In this document: piece by piece, positions 44,575 to 55,549 of the stretch
How the letters are laid out: every line of letters begins with the position of its first letter
Numbering within the stretch: position 1 is the stretch's first letter
Source of the DNA: Isoetes taiwanensis
Lineage: Eukaryota; Streptophyta; Lycopodiopsida; Isoetales; Isoetaceae
Direction: 5' to 3'
Assembly: GCA_021234155.1 (NCBI GenBank)
Contig: JAJEKV010000005.1
Location: 12,036,787 to 12,100,786, forward strand
DNA length: 64,000 nucleotides
Notes under the pieces: generated by a model
What the model was told of the DNA's origin: nothing
What the model saw: the letters and a program-made list of their open reading frames with translations, nothing else
Databases searched by the model: none
Program-made: the position numbers and the translations under genes

Positions 44575-44880
44575 CTTATGGATAACTCCGATAGCGCAAA
44601 CGCTTGCTTGGCAGCCAGATCTTCCCTTGCAGTTGCTTTACCTACTCCATTGTATTGTGCTGAATGGTCTATATTATGTGAAGCAGGAGAGGCAGCAAAA
44701 GGGCCTAGATTTATATCAGACAGTTTAGGGAGATGACTTACCTTGTGCTGGGCAGAAGCCCCAATTACTGGATCAGGATTGATGGAAGCCCCATCTTCTG
44801 GGGACGATTTTCTGGCCCCTGAATACCAGCCTGAACTAACGCTGGCAGGGCGAATTGGAGGCCATGGGGCCTCGTTGTGC

Positions 44881-45420
44881 TCACCTGGGCCGAACCCAGG
44901 TCGGTTCCCTAAAGCACAGTTTCATTATTTTTGGACAATACCTGAATTTGTGGACTTTTTTTGGACAGACTCGCTTCGATGACAGTTTTTGTATACTAAC
45001 AGACATCCCCAACGAGTGCTGCATATGCTTCAACAACAACCACTGGAATCTTGACAGTATTGAGTAGCTTCTTCTTATCAGAAGGAACCCAAGCATAGCC
45101 GATAGTCTTTACTTCAATGCAGTCACTAGCAGTCATTGGCCGCCAACTCTTCTTCCAACAATTAACATAATTGGATGGGTGCACCGAGTTCCTCATAGGG
45201 ACAGGCTCCCAACAAGTCACTTGGATAGTCTCAAAGTTTTCTTTCTTATCATCCATTGGGGCTCTTCAGTAGCATACCCTACCCACGTCGGACACAAGAC
45301 ATCATCAGGGCACACCATTACAAAACATGCCTTGCGGTGATGGCTTGATGCTTTGTGGTACAAAAACAAAAGGCCCAGTGTGTCCGATCAAGCTCTCATC
45401 AATATCAGAGGTGTGCACAT
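44881..45420 (-). pseudogene. Possible coding fragment, unidentified (45256-44996)
   Basis: A minus-strand frame of 86 codons ('PMRNSVHPSNYVNCWKKSWR', 'KTIGYAWVPSDKKKLLNTVK') has protein-like composition. In a neighbouring frame upstream are 'DESLIGHTGPFVFVPQSIKP'-like residues (about 45415-45340). I cannot assign a family. It may be a host gene fragment adjacent to the LINE 2 insertion. Confidence 0.3.
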
Positions 45421-45639
45421 GCTTATTGAAATATATAAAAGATATCAAATCACATACCTATTTCTATTTTGTACAAATGAATCGTCATCTGCAAAACAGA
45501 AAGATATATCATTATAAATTGGGCGCCCGCCGCATTTCCAAGCACGAAACACATCTGAAAAATATACGAAAACATGGAAAAAATATGAAAAAAAAAAAAA
45601 AAATGGCCTGCAAATTGGGCGCCCGCCCTATTTGGGCTC

Positions 45640-46190
45640 GCTTAAGTTGAGCTTCGCCCCATTTCAATCGCGAGATTGGGCCCCCATCGTGCAAAATTTG
45701 GGCGTCTCGCTTATCTCTACATGGGATTTGGTCTTCGCCAGACCGAGCCCCACCGTTGACTTACAATCACCACAAGTTGAGCCAAACTAGTAGCGTAACA
45801 AATTATTGACAACAACATTGTTCGCTCATTCTTAAATCAAACCTTATGACAAGTAGCTATGTCATTTCGACAATAAAAGGTCATACCTCATCTTGACGCC
45901 AAAGAGTGTGTCTTATCACCTCATTATCAGTGTGGCAATGCATGCTGCAATTCTCAACCAAAGAGAAACATGGGTACTTAGAGCACTAGATAAAGGAGAT
46001 CTATTCTCCATTCGAAATTAAAATTACACTAAAATAAATCTAGAATTGCAATAAAATGACAACCTTGAATTGCAAATCACGAAAAGTCGAGTAACTGTCA
46101 CGCTAAACGCAAAGGGTTTAGTCGAGAGCGGCAATGACGAGTAGTGAGACGCTCGGAAGATGGAAAGGATAGCAAGTGCTTGGCGATATT
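45640..46190. other. Unassigned sequence
   Basis: There is no gene or clear repeat apart from the palindromic motif at its left edge. Confidence 0.4.
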
Positions 46191-46350
46191 GAGTTGAGGG
46201 GGGGAAATTTGAATTTGAATTTTGAATCTCAACAACCACGTGAATGGTCCACGTGACAATGTTGAGCTGAGGGGGGAAATTTAAGTTTTGAATCTGAACA
46301 ACCACGTGAATGGTCCACGTGGCAGCTTTATTTTGAATTTTGAAATGGTC
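46190..46350. repeat. Tandem duplication of about 75 bases carrying CACGTG
   Basis: The phrase 'gttgag.tgagggggggaaat' followed by 'caaccacgtgaatggtccac' occurs twice. Each copy contains one CACGTG-like G-box core plus 'tccacgtg'. No gene starts nearby, so regulatory meaning is doubtful. Confidence 0.8.
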
Positions 46351-46479
46351 ACGTTAAGGTAGATTTAATCTGACACGCTCTATGGGCCCACTAACTACGC
46401 ATGACCTTTCATTATGAGCATGCCACTTCCCCATCATGCATGCAACCTCCTCGTCCTCCTCCTTATCTGCTCCTCTTCC

Positions 46480-46585
46480 TTGAAGGCGCCCATCTTCTGG
46501 AGGACCTTTTGAGGTGTTTTTCCATGTTTCATAAAGGCGCCCATCTTCTAGAGAACATTTTGAGGTGTTTTTGCATGTCCAAGGC
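46480..46585. repeat. Tandem duplication of about 55 bases
   Basis: 'aaggcgcccatcttct' with 'ttttgaggtgttttt.catgt' occurs twice head to tail. Confidence 0.85.
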
Positions 46586-47679
46586 CGCCAAAGGTTAGCA
46601 TATCTCCTTTCTTAGTGTTTTTATTCCTTTTGTATCATTTATTAGTGTTGGGTGTGCATGTTGTATTTTGCTTTAACAAGGCTCAGTTTTACTTAATAAG
46701 ATTGGGTTGTCAGTGGAAGGGGGTGTTTAATTTGGAGCCCTCCTATTTCTATTATTTTTGCCTTGAACACGACCATTGCCATATATTATTCATTAACATC
46801 TTTTCCTTTATTTTAAGTTAATCTCTTTTAATTGTTTTCTAGTATTATGTCGCCCAGACATCACCTAGACATCACCTGGGGGTGCAAATTGGGCGGGCGC
46901 CCAATTTGGCACCTCACCTTGCCTGCATAATGCCCTGCCCAGCCATCACCTGGGGGTGTAAATTGGGCGGGCGCCCAATTTGGCACCCCACCTTGCTTGC
47001 ATACTACCCTGCCCAGACATCACCTAGGGGTGCAAATTGGGCGGGCGTCCTATTTGGCACCCAAATTGGGCGGGCGCCCAATTTGGCACCCCACGTGGCA
47101 ATTTGAACACCTTGTACCTGAAATTGGGCAACCGCCCAATTTCAAGGCCCCTAACAACATATATCTAATTTCATGCCCCTAACAACATATCTCTAAAGTG
47201 AACACCTTGTACCTAAAATTGGGCCACCGCCCAATTTCAAGGCCCCTAACAACTGTCTTGTCCATCTTGTGTTGTCCATCTTGTGAAATCTGTCTTGTAC
47301 ATCTTGTGAAATCTGGCAACTCAAATAGGGTGACCGCCCGATTTGGAGGCCCCAAATATATTTCTTGTAACTAGTGTCTTGAGTTTGACTGAAATTTGGG
47401 GACCGCCCGATTTGGAGGCCCCAAATATATTTCTTGTAACTAGTGTCTTTGAATGAAATCCCGCGACCGCCGAAGTTGAAGACCCCAAACAACCGATGGT
47501 TTGTTTTTTTTACCTCTTGTCTTGCCAGTAGTATCTCGTAAGAAATCAGGCGACCGCCCAATTTGCCCGCCTCATATGCTTTTGAAAGGTATGCTTGAAT
47601 ACCAAGAAGTAGATCTACAATTCCAATCATCCAGGGGGATGTCACAGGCATTCGCTTCATCCAGGGGGATGTCAGGGGT

Positions 47680-49050
47680 TGTAGCTGCCATGGCGGCGGT
47701 CAAATCCTTTGCTAAGGAATGGGGTCATCGTAAAGTGGTTGAGGCCAGAGGTCATTTGACAGCCTTATATCAGGAGTTACAAATATGCAGAGCTCACATT
47801 CCTTCTTCTGCATTAGAGAGAAACAGATCTTACAAGAAATTAAAGATATTGAGACTGCGCAGGTTACTGGAGCGAAGTTGAAGGCTGGTTTGCAATGGTT
47901 TAAGTCTGGTGATAGGTGTTCTCATTTCTTTTTTAGGGCGGCAAAACGGAGGAGGATGGCTACTTCTATTAACTCTCTCACTCTCCCAGATGGCTCGGAG
48001 GTTTCTGATCCGGTGCACCTAAAGCAGCACCTACATAATCATTTTGCAGTATTCTTTGCTCGACATCGCTTACCATTTCAGGAGGATATGCAATCAGCTG
48101 TGTTAACTAAAGTGCATTCTATTGTTTCAGCAGAGCAACGTTCAATTTTAGAGACAAATATCACTAGAGACGATCTAGGCGCAGCGGCTCACCTATTGGA
48201 GAAAGGAAAATGTCCAGGTCTTGATGGTTTTCCAGTAGAATTTTTTCAAGAATATTGGGAGTGGATTGGAGATGATATATATAATGCATTTTGTGAATTT
48301 AGAAGATACAGAAGTTTGGACAAAATTCTTAACACAGGTGCTATTTCCCTCATTCCCAAGTGTAAAGAGCCCAAGACCATTTCGGATTGGCGTCCTATAA
48401 CATTGCTTTCTACAGTGTATAAGATTTTTGCGAAAGCTCTGGCGGGAGAAGTTGTGTGTTGTTCTTGCTTGAGTCAATTTCGTCCCACCCAAACCGGGTT
48501 CTTGCACGGAAGGTGTATTCTTGATAATGTTGCAAATGCCTATGAAGGTATGTCTTGGGGCAAGGCTAAAGGCCCATCGTATTGTGTATCTCAAACTTGA
48601 TTTTGCCAAGGCATATGACAAAGTGGATTGGGGTTTTAGAGAAGTGTTTATTGGCTTTAGGGGTTTGGTATCCCATTCACAAGAGATGTCATGAAGTTGC
48701 ATACTTCAAAGAAGATCTACATACTCTTCCGGGAGAGCCCTCTGTTGTCTTTCCCTGTTGGTAGAGGAGTTCGTCAAGGTTGCCTCTTGGCTCCATTGCT
48801 TTTACAATAGTGGCGAGGTGCTTTCACAATTATTTTCTAGTCTTTTGCCGAGGATGATGTGATCGGGGGTCTTCCTATGGAAAATGGCTCTCAAGAAATT
48901 ATTAATCGGTATCACGATGATACCTTTCTATTTTTGAAAGCGGATCTTGATAATCTCCAAAATGCAAAGCTTACGCTTGACACATTTTCCTTAGCCTCCG
49001 GAGTTTTGGTCTGGTTGGCAAAAGTGTTACGCTTTGTGGACTTTAGATGA
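47680..49050 (+). pseudogene. LINE 3 reverse transcriptase (broken)
   Basis: The 47785-48600 frame gives 'GLQWFKSGDRCSHFFFRAAK', 'LLEKGKCPGLDGFPVEFFQE' (the KSPGPDG block, altered), 'TGAISLIPKCKEPKTISDWR', 'PITLLSTVYKIFAKALAG' and 'TGFLHGRCILDNVANAYEG'. After a frameshift come 'LDFAKAYDKVDW' (about 48595-48630), 'GRGVRQGCLLAPLLL' (about 48760-48805), and in a third frame 'YHDDTFLFLKADLDNL' (about 48910), where the YADD box has become YHDD. The start of the piece (47680-47880) lies in another frame. Confidence 0.88.
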
Positions 49051-50480
49051 TGAAGTCCCACCATGTGTTCTTGCTTACCCACGGAAGGTGTTACCCTCAT
49101 GGGAAGGCAACCAAGCTTCTTGGTATCCCAAAGGGTATTCATGTTTCAACTTCGATGCTTGGGATGTTATAATCGAGGGGTTGCGGAGGCACCTTTTTTT
49201 TGGTGGGATACTGGCTAAGCTATCTATGCACGGAAGGGTAATAGTTGCTAAGCATGTCTTAAGCAACACACATGTCTATATGGCTTACGCCATTCTTGCT
49301 TCCCACTCAAAAGTTTCGTGAGATTGTGGGTGTTGTTAGAAACTTTATCCGGGGTGGAAATGAAGCGGGGTAGTGGTGAAGGTTGCATGGTCTAAGTGTA
49401 TAAAACCTAAGTCTGGCCGGAGGTTTGGGCATGACAGATTTCCATTTGCGGTAAGGTTATGATCTCAAAATTCATTTGGCGGATTCTTGTAGGTAAGGAT
49501 GATTCTCCCGGGTTACGGCTTATTGCACAGGCTCTTACCTCTTCAGATCCCTTTGGTAAAGTCACACTCAAACCTGTTCTTCCATGGAGTTTATTTTATG
49601 AGTTGTGGCCTTATCATAATGCTTCTCCATTCTTAAAGGGATTGTTAGATTCCCGGCACCGCGATCAAAACTTTATTTCACATCAGTCCATTTGCTTGTA
49701 ATACAGTTGACTGCACCTTGTTGGTGGATCCCTCCGGTAGACAATCAACCACTTTGCTTTACTGATGCACCCATTGACTCAAAGACGTTGGAAAAGTGCT
49801 TGGAATCTTAACTATTGCAAAGATGGTATGACTTTCGAACCCGATTCTTTGAAATGGGAGGCTTTTTCGATTAAAGTTTCTATTGGGGCGATGGGATAGA
49901 GTTCTTTGGCAAAAGTTGCTGATTTTCTACAGCCTATTCTGCCACACCAAGAAGATATTTTGGTATGGGTTTGTCATGAAGAAATTAAGGAGTGCAAACT
50001 TGTGAACTCTATGTATCGGTTGTTGCTTGATACCGATATTCTTCCTCCGCCTAATAAGTGGTCTCTTCAACTTCCTCCTCCTCAATGGCGAGAAGGTGTG
50101 GTCTTGGGCATGGGACAAGCTACTTCATCCTAAAGTGGCGCTCTTTGGTGGCGTATTCTTCATAGGTGTCTGCAAGGGGTTAATGTGCTTGTCCATAAGT
50201 TTAACCCTAGAATATCAAATCGGTGTCCAAGATGCAAGCGTGGATCCGAGACCATTGAGCATTGCTTTTTCATGTGTGAACACCTTAGGCAATATGGGGA
50301 CTGGTTGTTTTCCCTTTTTCAGGTTTCACTAACAAGTCAACAAGCGCTTTTTGGCAATTTACCCAAGTACTTGGACAGAGTTACAAGGCCAGGCTTTTCA
50401 TCTAGCAGCAGGATGGTTGCTTTGGACTATCTAGAAAAGACGAAGATTGGTAATCTTCAAAGGTCTGGATGTGGCAGATA
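49050..50480 (+). pseudogene. LINE 3 C-terminal region with zf-RVT domain (broken)
   Basis: Scattered frames hold RT thumb and connection remnants. Near 50120-50320, after frame correction, the protein reads 'LHPKVALFGG', 'RILHRCLQGVNVLVHKFNP', 'RCPRCKRGSETIEHCFFMC', 'EHLRQYGDWLF'. This is the Cys-x2-Cys ... His-x4-Cys zf-RVT module seen also in LINE 2. Confidence 0.82.
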
Positions 50481-50739
50481 ATCGTGTTCTCCAAGAAGCT
50501 CAAGGTTACATTGTAAAGTCGTATCATTGTTCTTCCTTGCCCCTGGCAAGAGGTGATTGATTTTTGAGGAGTTTTTGGATGTGCACTCTTATGCTTAGGC
50601 AGGTTGCTTCACTCGGTGGGTCTCCGCTTATCCGCTGAGATTTTATTCCTGTCTCTGCATTTATACTTGTATTTGACTCTTTGATTGAATAAAGTCTGAC
50701 GTCCTTCAACAAAAAAAATCCTCCTGTGGGCATACTCAA

Positions 50740-50945
50740 TCATCCTCCTGTTTGAATCATCCTCCTGTTTGAAAATAGAGTAACGCAGGCTTTTGAAGAT
50801 CGTAGCATAGGTCTACAAAAATAGAAGCGTGGAATCTGTGGGCAACTGCATACTGAATCATACTCCTGTTTGAAAGTAGAGTAACACAGGCTTTTGATCG
50901 TAGCATAGGTCTGCAAAAATTGAAGCGAAATCGAAGGCAAAGCTT
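50740..50945. repeat. Direct duplication of about 115 bases after LINE 3
   Basis: 'tcctcctgtttgaaaataga' through 'gcataggtctacaaaaatag' is repeated as 'actcctgtttgaaagtagag' through 'gcataggtctgcaaaaattg' about 115 bases later. Confidence 0.85.
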
Positions 50946-51890
50946 TCAACAGCAGATTATGGCGGAAGATTCTTCAACGACGACAGGGCGGCTATGGCGT
51001 CTTCTTGCTTTCACATTCTTGATCTTCTGCAGGTCGGCATGAACACATAGTAGAGGCAATCAACAAAAACTTTCTAGTCTGCGGGGATCCGGGTAGGCAT
51101 CAACATTGGGGCAATTCAAGAGAACAAGGGTTGAAAAAATCAGTTATAGGGCCACTCTAGCTTCTTGCGTCAATAGATCAACACCCTGCGATTCGGCCTG
51201 CATCCTTGATTCGACACCGCTCCTTTTTGTTGCGGATATCTTTGATGCCAAGCTTCAGATTTCAAATATCTTCCCTACCAGCTCGATTTGTAAGAAACAT
51301 GCTTAAACTCTTCACCCGCTTCATTCATCTTCCGCCAAGAAATGAAGACAATACATTCTTGCCAATAAACCAAGATAATCTGACTACGCTTGGCCATACC
51401 CGATCACCGATTGCGCCATAGCTCGAACTTTGTGAGTTTCTCGTTCTTTGTGAGTTTCTCGTTAGGGTTAGCCATTAGGGTTAGGTTAGATTTAGATGGG
51501 AAATTGAATTTTTACCTACTTTTAATTGTTTAGTTATGCAATGCATTTTTTCTGAGTTAATTGAATTGTTTTTCCATAATGCCCCTTTCGGCGATCTTAA
51601 ATATGGCGGTCGCCCAATTTCTACTTGTATGTCCCTCTCGATAACTTATTACAATGCTAACATTTACATGGGTATGTGCAGGAAAATAGGATTAATCCCA
51701 GAAGAGCTCAGAAAGTCTATCAGCTGATGAGGAATTACAATCACATAATATATGGATTGGATATTTGAAACTTTAATGTTTTTAAAACATTAGCTTTACT
51801 TTCAAATGATATGAAGACTATGAAAAGTGTTTGATATTTTAATGAAAATATGTAAAATTTTAACGTCATTAAAGTTGGTCTACTTCATTT
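50946..51890. other. Unassigned sequence with one palindromic-family motif
   Basis: There is no convincing gene. One 'ggcggtcgcccaattt' copy of the GC palindrome family lies near 51602, followed by AT-rich DNA (51740-51890). 'gttagggttagccattaggg' at 51463 is too short to be a telomere repeat array. Confidence 0.4.
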
Positions 51891-51935
51891 TATTGTGCAC
51901 AATATGCTCTTAGAACCCTGTATTCTAGACAATAG

Positions 51936-52457
51936 CTACCATTTGAGATATTTATGGACTTGCGGAAAGTCCATATTTAATGAAACTGTGCTTCCTACAA
52001 CCGCCAAGGCTACCGTTTCTGCTGCATCTTCGACCTGCATCATATTCACTGCACATAGTTCTTGGCAATCAATCTTTCTCCCAGCTACTATTGCTTCAAC
52101 TTGCACTGCAGATTGTCGCCTGAGCTCTGCTAGCTTGTTGTGAAGGGCCCCGTTCTTCCCTCTTCCTCCATTATTGTTTCTTTCTGTCACAGAGCTTTTT
52201 GTTGTCTGGAGCTCATTGCTGACTTCGATTCCATCCAATCTCTCTCTGGAAGATGGGGCTTTTGCCATATTTGCTTCATGGAATAAAATAACGGCTAAGG
52301 TTAGCCAAATGGCTATTTTGTAGCAGTTTCGCCAAGAAAAACGGCTAAAGTAAATGGAAAAAATGCCCCAAAAAAAGAAAATTTTAGCCCAATTTTTTTG
52401 CCGCCCAAGTGAGTTTTTAGGTTGAATAGCCAAACCTTTACCTCCAGACATATCCAT
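51936..52457 (-). CDS. Hypothetical protein, 173 codons, unidentified
   Basis: The longest plain minus-strand frame in this part. Residues 28-60 are hydrophobic ('IFFFWGIFSIYF', 'IWLTLAVILFHEA'); the rest is polar with 'SSRERLDGIEVSNELQTTKS' and an A/V-rich end ('VEDAAETVALAVVG'). The second half, from about residue 64 ('MAKAPSSRERL...'), has the composition of a real exon; the first half may be read-through intron. I do not recognise a family. Function unknown, and it may be non-coding. Confidence 0.25.
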   Translation of the reverse strand: MDMSGGKGLAIQPKNSLGRQKNWAKIFFFWGIFSIYFSRFSWRNCYKIAIWLTLAVILFHEANMAKAPSSRERLDGIEVSNELQTTKSSVTERNNNGGRGKNGALHNKLAELRRQSAVQVEAIVAGRKIDCQELCAVNMMQVEDAAETVALAVVGSTVSLNMDFPQVHKYLKW

Positions 52458-53135
52458 CAGGACATCGATTAGCTAAATCTAAGATAGAGTGGGCTTGGAA
52501 AAATGGATGGATTACCCCGAAATTCAACACCAATGTATGTACTAACTTTAAGAAATTTCAAATAGGGTTTATATTTTTCTTTTTTTTTTTCCACTTTCTT
52601 TCTTGTTCCAAGTACAAAGTTGAAGCGTTAGAGGAACAGGAACAATGTAGTCCCTTTTTTTTTAGCATGTTCATGTATGTTTGTGTCTTGATTTATGTAT
52701 TTACAATAAATTCAATGTCTTTGCCAAAATGCTTGGATTTTTTTGAATTATTATAGCGTGATGGCTAATATTTGCCTTTCTATTTTGTAAAAGTTTAGCC
52801 AAAAGCAAGAAACTGTGATGGAGGAAAACCATTTAATTTAGCCAAAAGCAAGAAAATGTGATGGAGGAAAACCATTTAGTTTAGCCATGTGTTAGAAACT
52901 TCTAGCCCCAATTTGAAGGTTGTTTAGCTAAACCTATTTTGGCTACACTAAAATATAGGAGTAGTAATTTATTCCATGATTTGCTTGCAATACTGTTTGT
53001 ATCAGTGCTGGGCGATTCATGGAGGCATTACCTGGGCCCCTTCGGTCTGCATCTGCAGCAGCTTGCCAAGCAGCAACAGCAGCCGCCCGTCCCTGCGCCT
53101 GCGCCAAGACGTCCACGTCAGCGTCCATTCTCTGT
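52458..53135. other. Unassigned sequence with a tandem duplication at about 52793-52890
   Basis: 'ttagccaaaagcaagaaa' with 'tgtgatggaggaaaaccatt' occurs twice, about 46 bases apart. The word 'tagccaaa' also recurs singly from 52300 to 52940. The Q/P/R-rich frame at 52939-53205 is judged compositional. Confidence 0.5.
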
Positions 53136-53139
53136 TTGT

Positions 53140-54116
53140 TGTTGTAAGTCTTCCACAAGGATGCTCAAATTGCCCACAAGGATGCCCACATTAGAGGAAA
53201 AATGAGATCACATTTTGTCCCATTAAGGGATGCTTAAAATGCCATGTCAGCTTTTCAAACTGTCCAATAAGAGAAGAGCTCCAGTGTATCTTGGCAACCT
53301 ATAATTAATGCAACTGCAACTAACTTCTGTAGTATCTTTTTTTCATTATAACTTTTGATCCAGAACTCCGATTCAAAAACTTTTTGTAGCAATGGGTTCG
53401 TCTTCACAAGATCTATCTAGTGATAACCCATTCATACATCTTTTATGATATAAATATACAAGAAATAAGCAAAAAATCATATTTCCTTAAGGTTAACACA
53501 TATGACCATATTGAAACACATCATAACCATATATCATTGGAAAGATCTTTTCATTCCACATCTAATGCAACAAACGCCGCATCATTTTGATAAGTGAATC
53601 AAAAGTTATGTGGAGAAAACAATAGCAATGAAGTTGTTGGTGCTGCATTAATTGGAGTTAATAGAGGGTAGCCATTCCATTGGAGGATTCTTATAGGGAT
53701 GAAATGAGATCTCAAATTTCCTCTAATGCAAGTTGCTAAGTTACAAATTATGCTTGACATACGCAGATGTGTTGTATTAAGTTTGCAAGGCAAAGGCCCA
53801 CAATGACGCTCAAATAAATAAAGTGTGGACGTAGAAGCAGATGAAAGTCTACCTTGGCATTAGGTGGGGCCAAGATGACTCAATAGTCAAGGTTATGGGA
53901 TATTGACTACCTTGGCATTAGGTGGGGCCAAGATGACGCAATAGTCAAGGTTATGGGATATTGACGAAGCAACGAGAGCTCCATCATAAAATCAGAAAGC
54001 AACAAAAGCAAAGACCTAGATTGTCAACGAGGCAAAGAGCTGTCCATATTGGAAATGTCAACAGAGAGGGCTGCATAAATGGGACTTGTCTTACTTAGAT
54101 CCCAAAAGTGGGAGCT
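53140..54116 (+). promoter_or_regulatory. Upstream region of the AP2/ERF gene at 54117
   Basis: Shares 'cacaaggatgctcaaattgc', 'gtgttgtattaagt' and 'ggcaaaggcccacaatgacg' with the upstream regions at 55190-55300 and 32480-32730. A ~70-base phrase ('taccttggcattaggtgggg' ... 'gttatgggatattga') is doubled at 53851-53965. About 500 bases at 53210-53740 have no counterpart in the other copies. 'ctgcataaatggga' lies at about 54071, 46 bases before the ATG, and could act as a TATA-like box. Confidence 0.5.
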
Positions 54117-54593
54117 ATGGTGCAGAAACGGAGCAGAGAGGCAGTCCAAAATATTGAAGAAAGGGATCATGTTTGTAAGAAGAGGTATAAAGGCGTCAGA
54201 ATGAGGTCGTGGGGCAGATGGGTCTCTGAAATCCGGGATCCGTGCACTGGTTCCCGAATATGGTTGGGCAGCTTTGCCACACAGGAGCTTGCCGCACGAG
54301 CATATGATGCTGCCCATTTTTGCATCTATGGCCCTGATGCTACCCTCAATGTTCCACTAGAGCCTTCTTCTAGCAATTTTGTTGCAAACTCTGAGCTTTC
54401 AATTAGCCTTGAGTTTCTTCCTCATCCTCGTAGCCCTGCTGAGGATTATTTGGACCAAACCCAATCCCAAATTGGTCTCTTATTTGACATGGCCCTTGCC
54501 ATGCTTCTGCCTTTTGATCTTACAGTTTGCATGTGTGGTCGAATTAGTTCCCAACATGAATTCTGGGAACCTACTCTCTGGTCATATTCTTAA
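54117..54593 (+). CDS. AP2/ERF-domain transcription factor (intact, single exon)
   Basis: A 158-residue protein starting at the ATG of '[12 protein letters not shown]'. The AP2/ERF domain, about residues 25-81, is nearly identical to the copy at 32839 ('[19 protein letters not shown]', '[19 protein letters not shown]') with R-to-C after RDP. It keeps the V/D pair at the class-defining positions. The C-terminal part keeps '[19 protein letters not shown]' and ends 'WEPTLWSYS'. Conservation of this C-terminal hydrophobic segment between copies suggests it is functional. Nuclear DNA-binding regulator by family; targets unknown. It forms a tandem pair with the pseudogene 1433 bases downstream. Confidence 0.9.
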   Translation: MVQKRSREAVQNIEERDHVCKKRYKGVRMRSWGRWVSEIRDPCTGSRIWLGSFATQELAARAYDAAHFCIYGPDATLNVPLEPSSSNFVANSELSISLEFLPHPRSPAEDYLDQTQSQIGLLFDMALAMLLPFDLTVCMCGRISSQHEFWEPTLWSYS

Positions 54594-55549
54594 CTATATT
54601 AGCTGCAAGAAAGTAAGTAGTTGTTTGAATAGTGAACATGGCAATAAATGCTTTTCAACCTCATGTCATGACAAATGATATTATTTTATGGGAATGTCCC
54701 CTTGCTTTGCATGCCATATCAGAGAAACAAAAAATAAACTAGCAATAGGGCAGGTTTGGGGCGAAGGGTCGGGCGTGTTGCATATAGGAGATCCATAATC
54801 ATTCTAACACTCTATTCTTTGTCTATATGGAGATGAAAAAAAAACAAGGTAAAGTATTATTAATTGCCTATTAATTTAAACACCCTTTCGCAAATCTCTC
54901 CTAATGCCTGATATTTTAGGTATAAGGGTATGAATTCGGTGAGAGGTGATGTGGGAGTGGAACTTTGTTTTGAGAAATAAATTTGAACTGCTATGAAAAG
55001 AAGTCGCTAACTTGGACATGGGAGTGGGACTTTATTTAGAGATGTATATTTGAAAATTATATGAAAAGGAGTTTGAAAAGAATCAAGTTCACTACTTGTT
55101 GGTAGAAGAAGAGATTTTCTTATATTCAATCGAGATGAACTAGGCAAATTGCATAGTTACAAAGTATGGGTGCATGTGGTTGTAAGTTGCCCACAAGGAT
55201 GCTCAAATTGCCCACAAGTTGCTAAGTCACAAATTATGCTTGACATACGCCCATGTGTTGTATTAAGTCTGCAAGGCAAAGGCCCACAATGACGCTCAAA
55301 TAAATAAAGTGTGGACGTAGAAGCAGATGAGAGTCTACCTTGGCATTAGGTGGGGTCAAGACGACTTTTTTTAACGTAGTCAAATTTATGGGATATTGAC
55401 GAAGCAACGAGAGCTCTATTGTAAAACAGAAAGCAATAAAATCAAAGACATAGATTGTCAACGGGCAAAGAGCTGATCAGTGTGGAAATGTCAACAGAGA
55501 TGGCTGCATAAATGGGACTTTTATTACTTAGATCCCAAAAGTGGGGGCT
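54594..55549 (+). repeat. Spacer of the tandem AP2/ERF unit
   Basis: Starts with the shared 3' flank ('gttgtttgaatagtgaacat', 'gcttttcaacct'). It then has a block 'tttggggcgaagggtcgggc' that recurs at 56190, the upstream block 'gacatgggagtgggacttta' to 'acaaagtatgggtgcat' shared with 26355, 32107 and 38455, and finally the near-gene block. This fixes the unit order as: upstream flank, gene, 3' flank, repeat length about 1.43 kb. No other gene is present. Confidence 0.85.

Larger units (their letters stand above)
38733..44880 (-). mobile_element. LINE 2, near full-length decayed non-LTR retrotransposon
   Basis: In reading order on the minus strand: 5' region (44880-44575), ORF1 (44574-42793), ORF2 endonuclease and RT (42796-40340), C-terminal zf-RVT domain (39852-38965), a 3' tail with 'attattattatta', and a 28-base poly(A) (T run 38733-38760). 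ORF1 and ORF2 share an ATGA overlap. The 5' edge is uncertain; protein-like sequence of the ORF1 frame reaches about 44870. It is inserted in an AP2/ERF upstream segment. Stops and frameshifts in both ORFs make it inactive. Confidence 0.9.
45515..47575. repeat. Dispersed GC-rich palindrome family, about 13 copies
   Basis: A self-complementary motif of the form AAATTGGGCG-n-CGCCCAATTT recurs near 45515, 45612, 46885, 46964, 47034, 47063, 47121, 47217, 47320, 47392, 47458 and 47548, with one more near 51602. Some copies have an exact palindromic core ('attgggcgggcgcccaattt'), others the diverged pair 'gggcgaccgccc'. Between copies, filler phrases such as 'caccccaccttgc.tgcata.' and 'ccccaaatatatttcttgta' are also repeated. 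There is no coding frame of interest. Confidence 0.85.
47670..50717 (+). mobile_element. LINE 3, 5'-truncated non-LTR retrotransposon
   Basis: The plus-strand element lacks the endonuclease and begins in the linker between EN and RT (about 47680). RT and the C-terminal zf-RVT domain follow. The 3' end is 'ttgaataaagtctgacgtcc' and a short A run (50711-50717), typical of plant L1-like ends. Its left flank is the palindrome-rich region, whose last phrases 'atccagggggatgtca' are doubled at 47628-47672. Numerous frameshifts disable it. Confidence 0.85.

Noticed and set aside
46190..46350. G-box (CACGTG) promoter array
   Set aside because: The motifs come from one tandem duplication and no gene starts nearby.
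51425..51495. Interstitial telomere repeat (ttagggtta)
   Set aside because: Only three or four imperfect units are present, and they do not form the plant TTTAGGG array.
52939..53205. Q/P/R-rich frame as a gene
   Set aside because: It is short, compositional, and overlaps the shared upstream region of the AP2/ERF unit.
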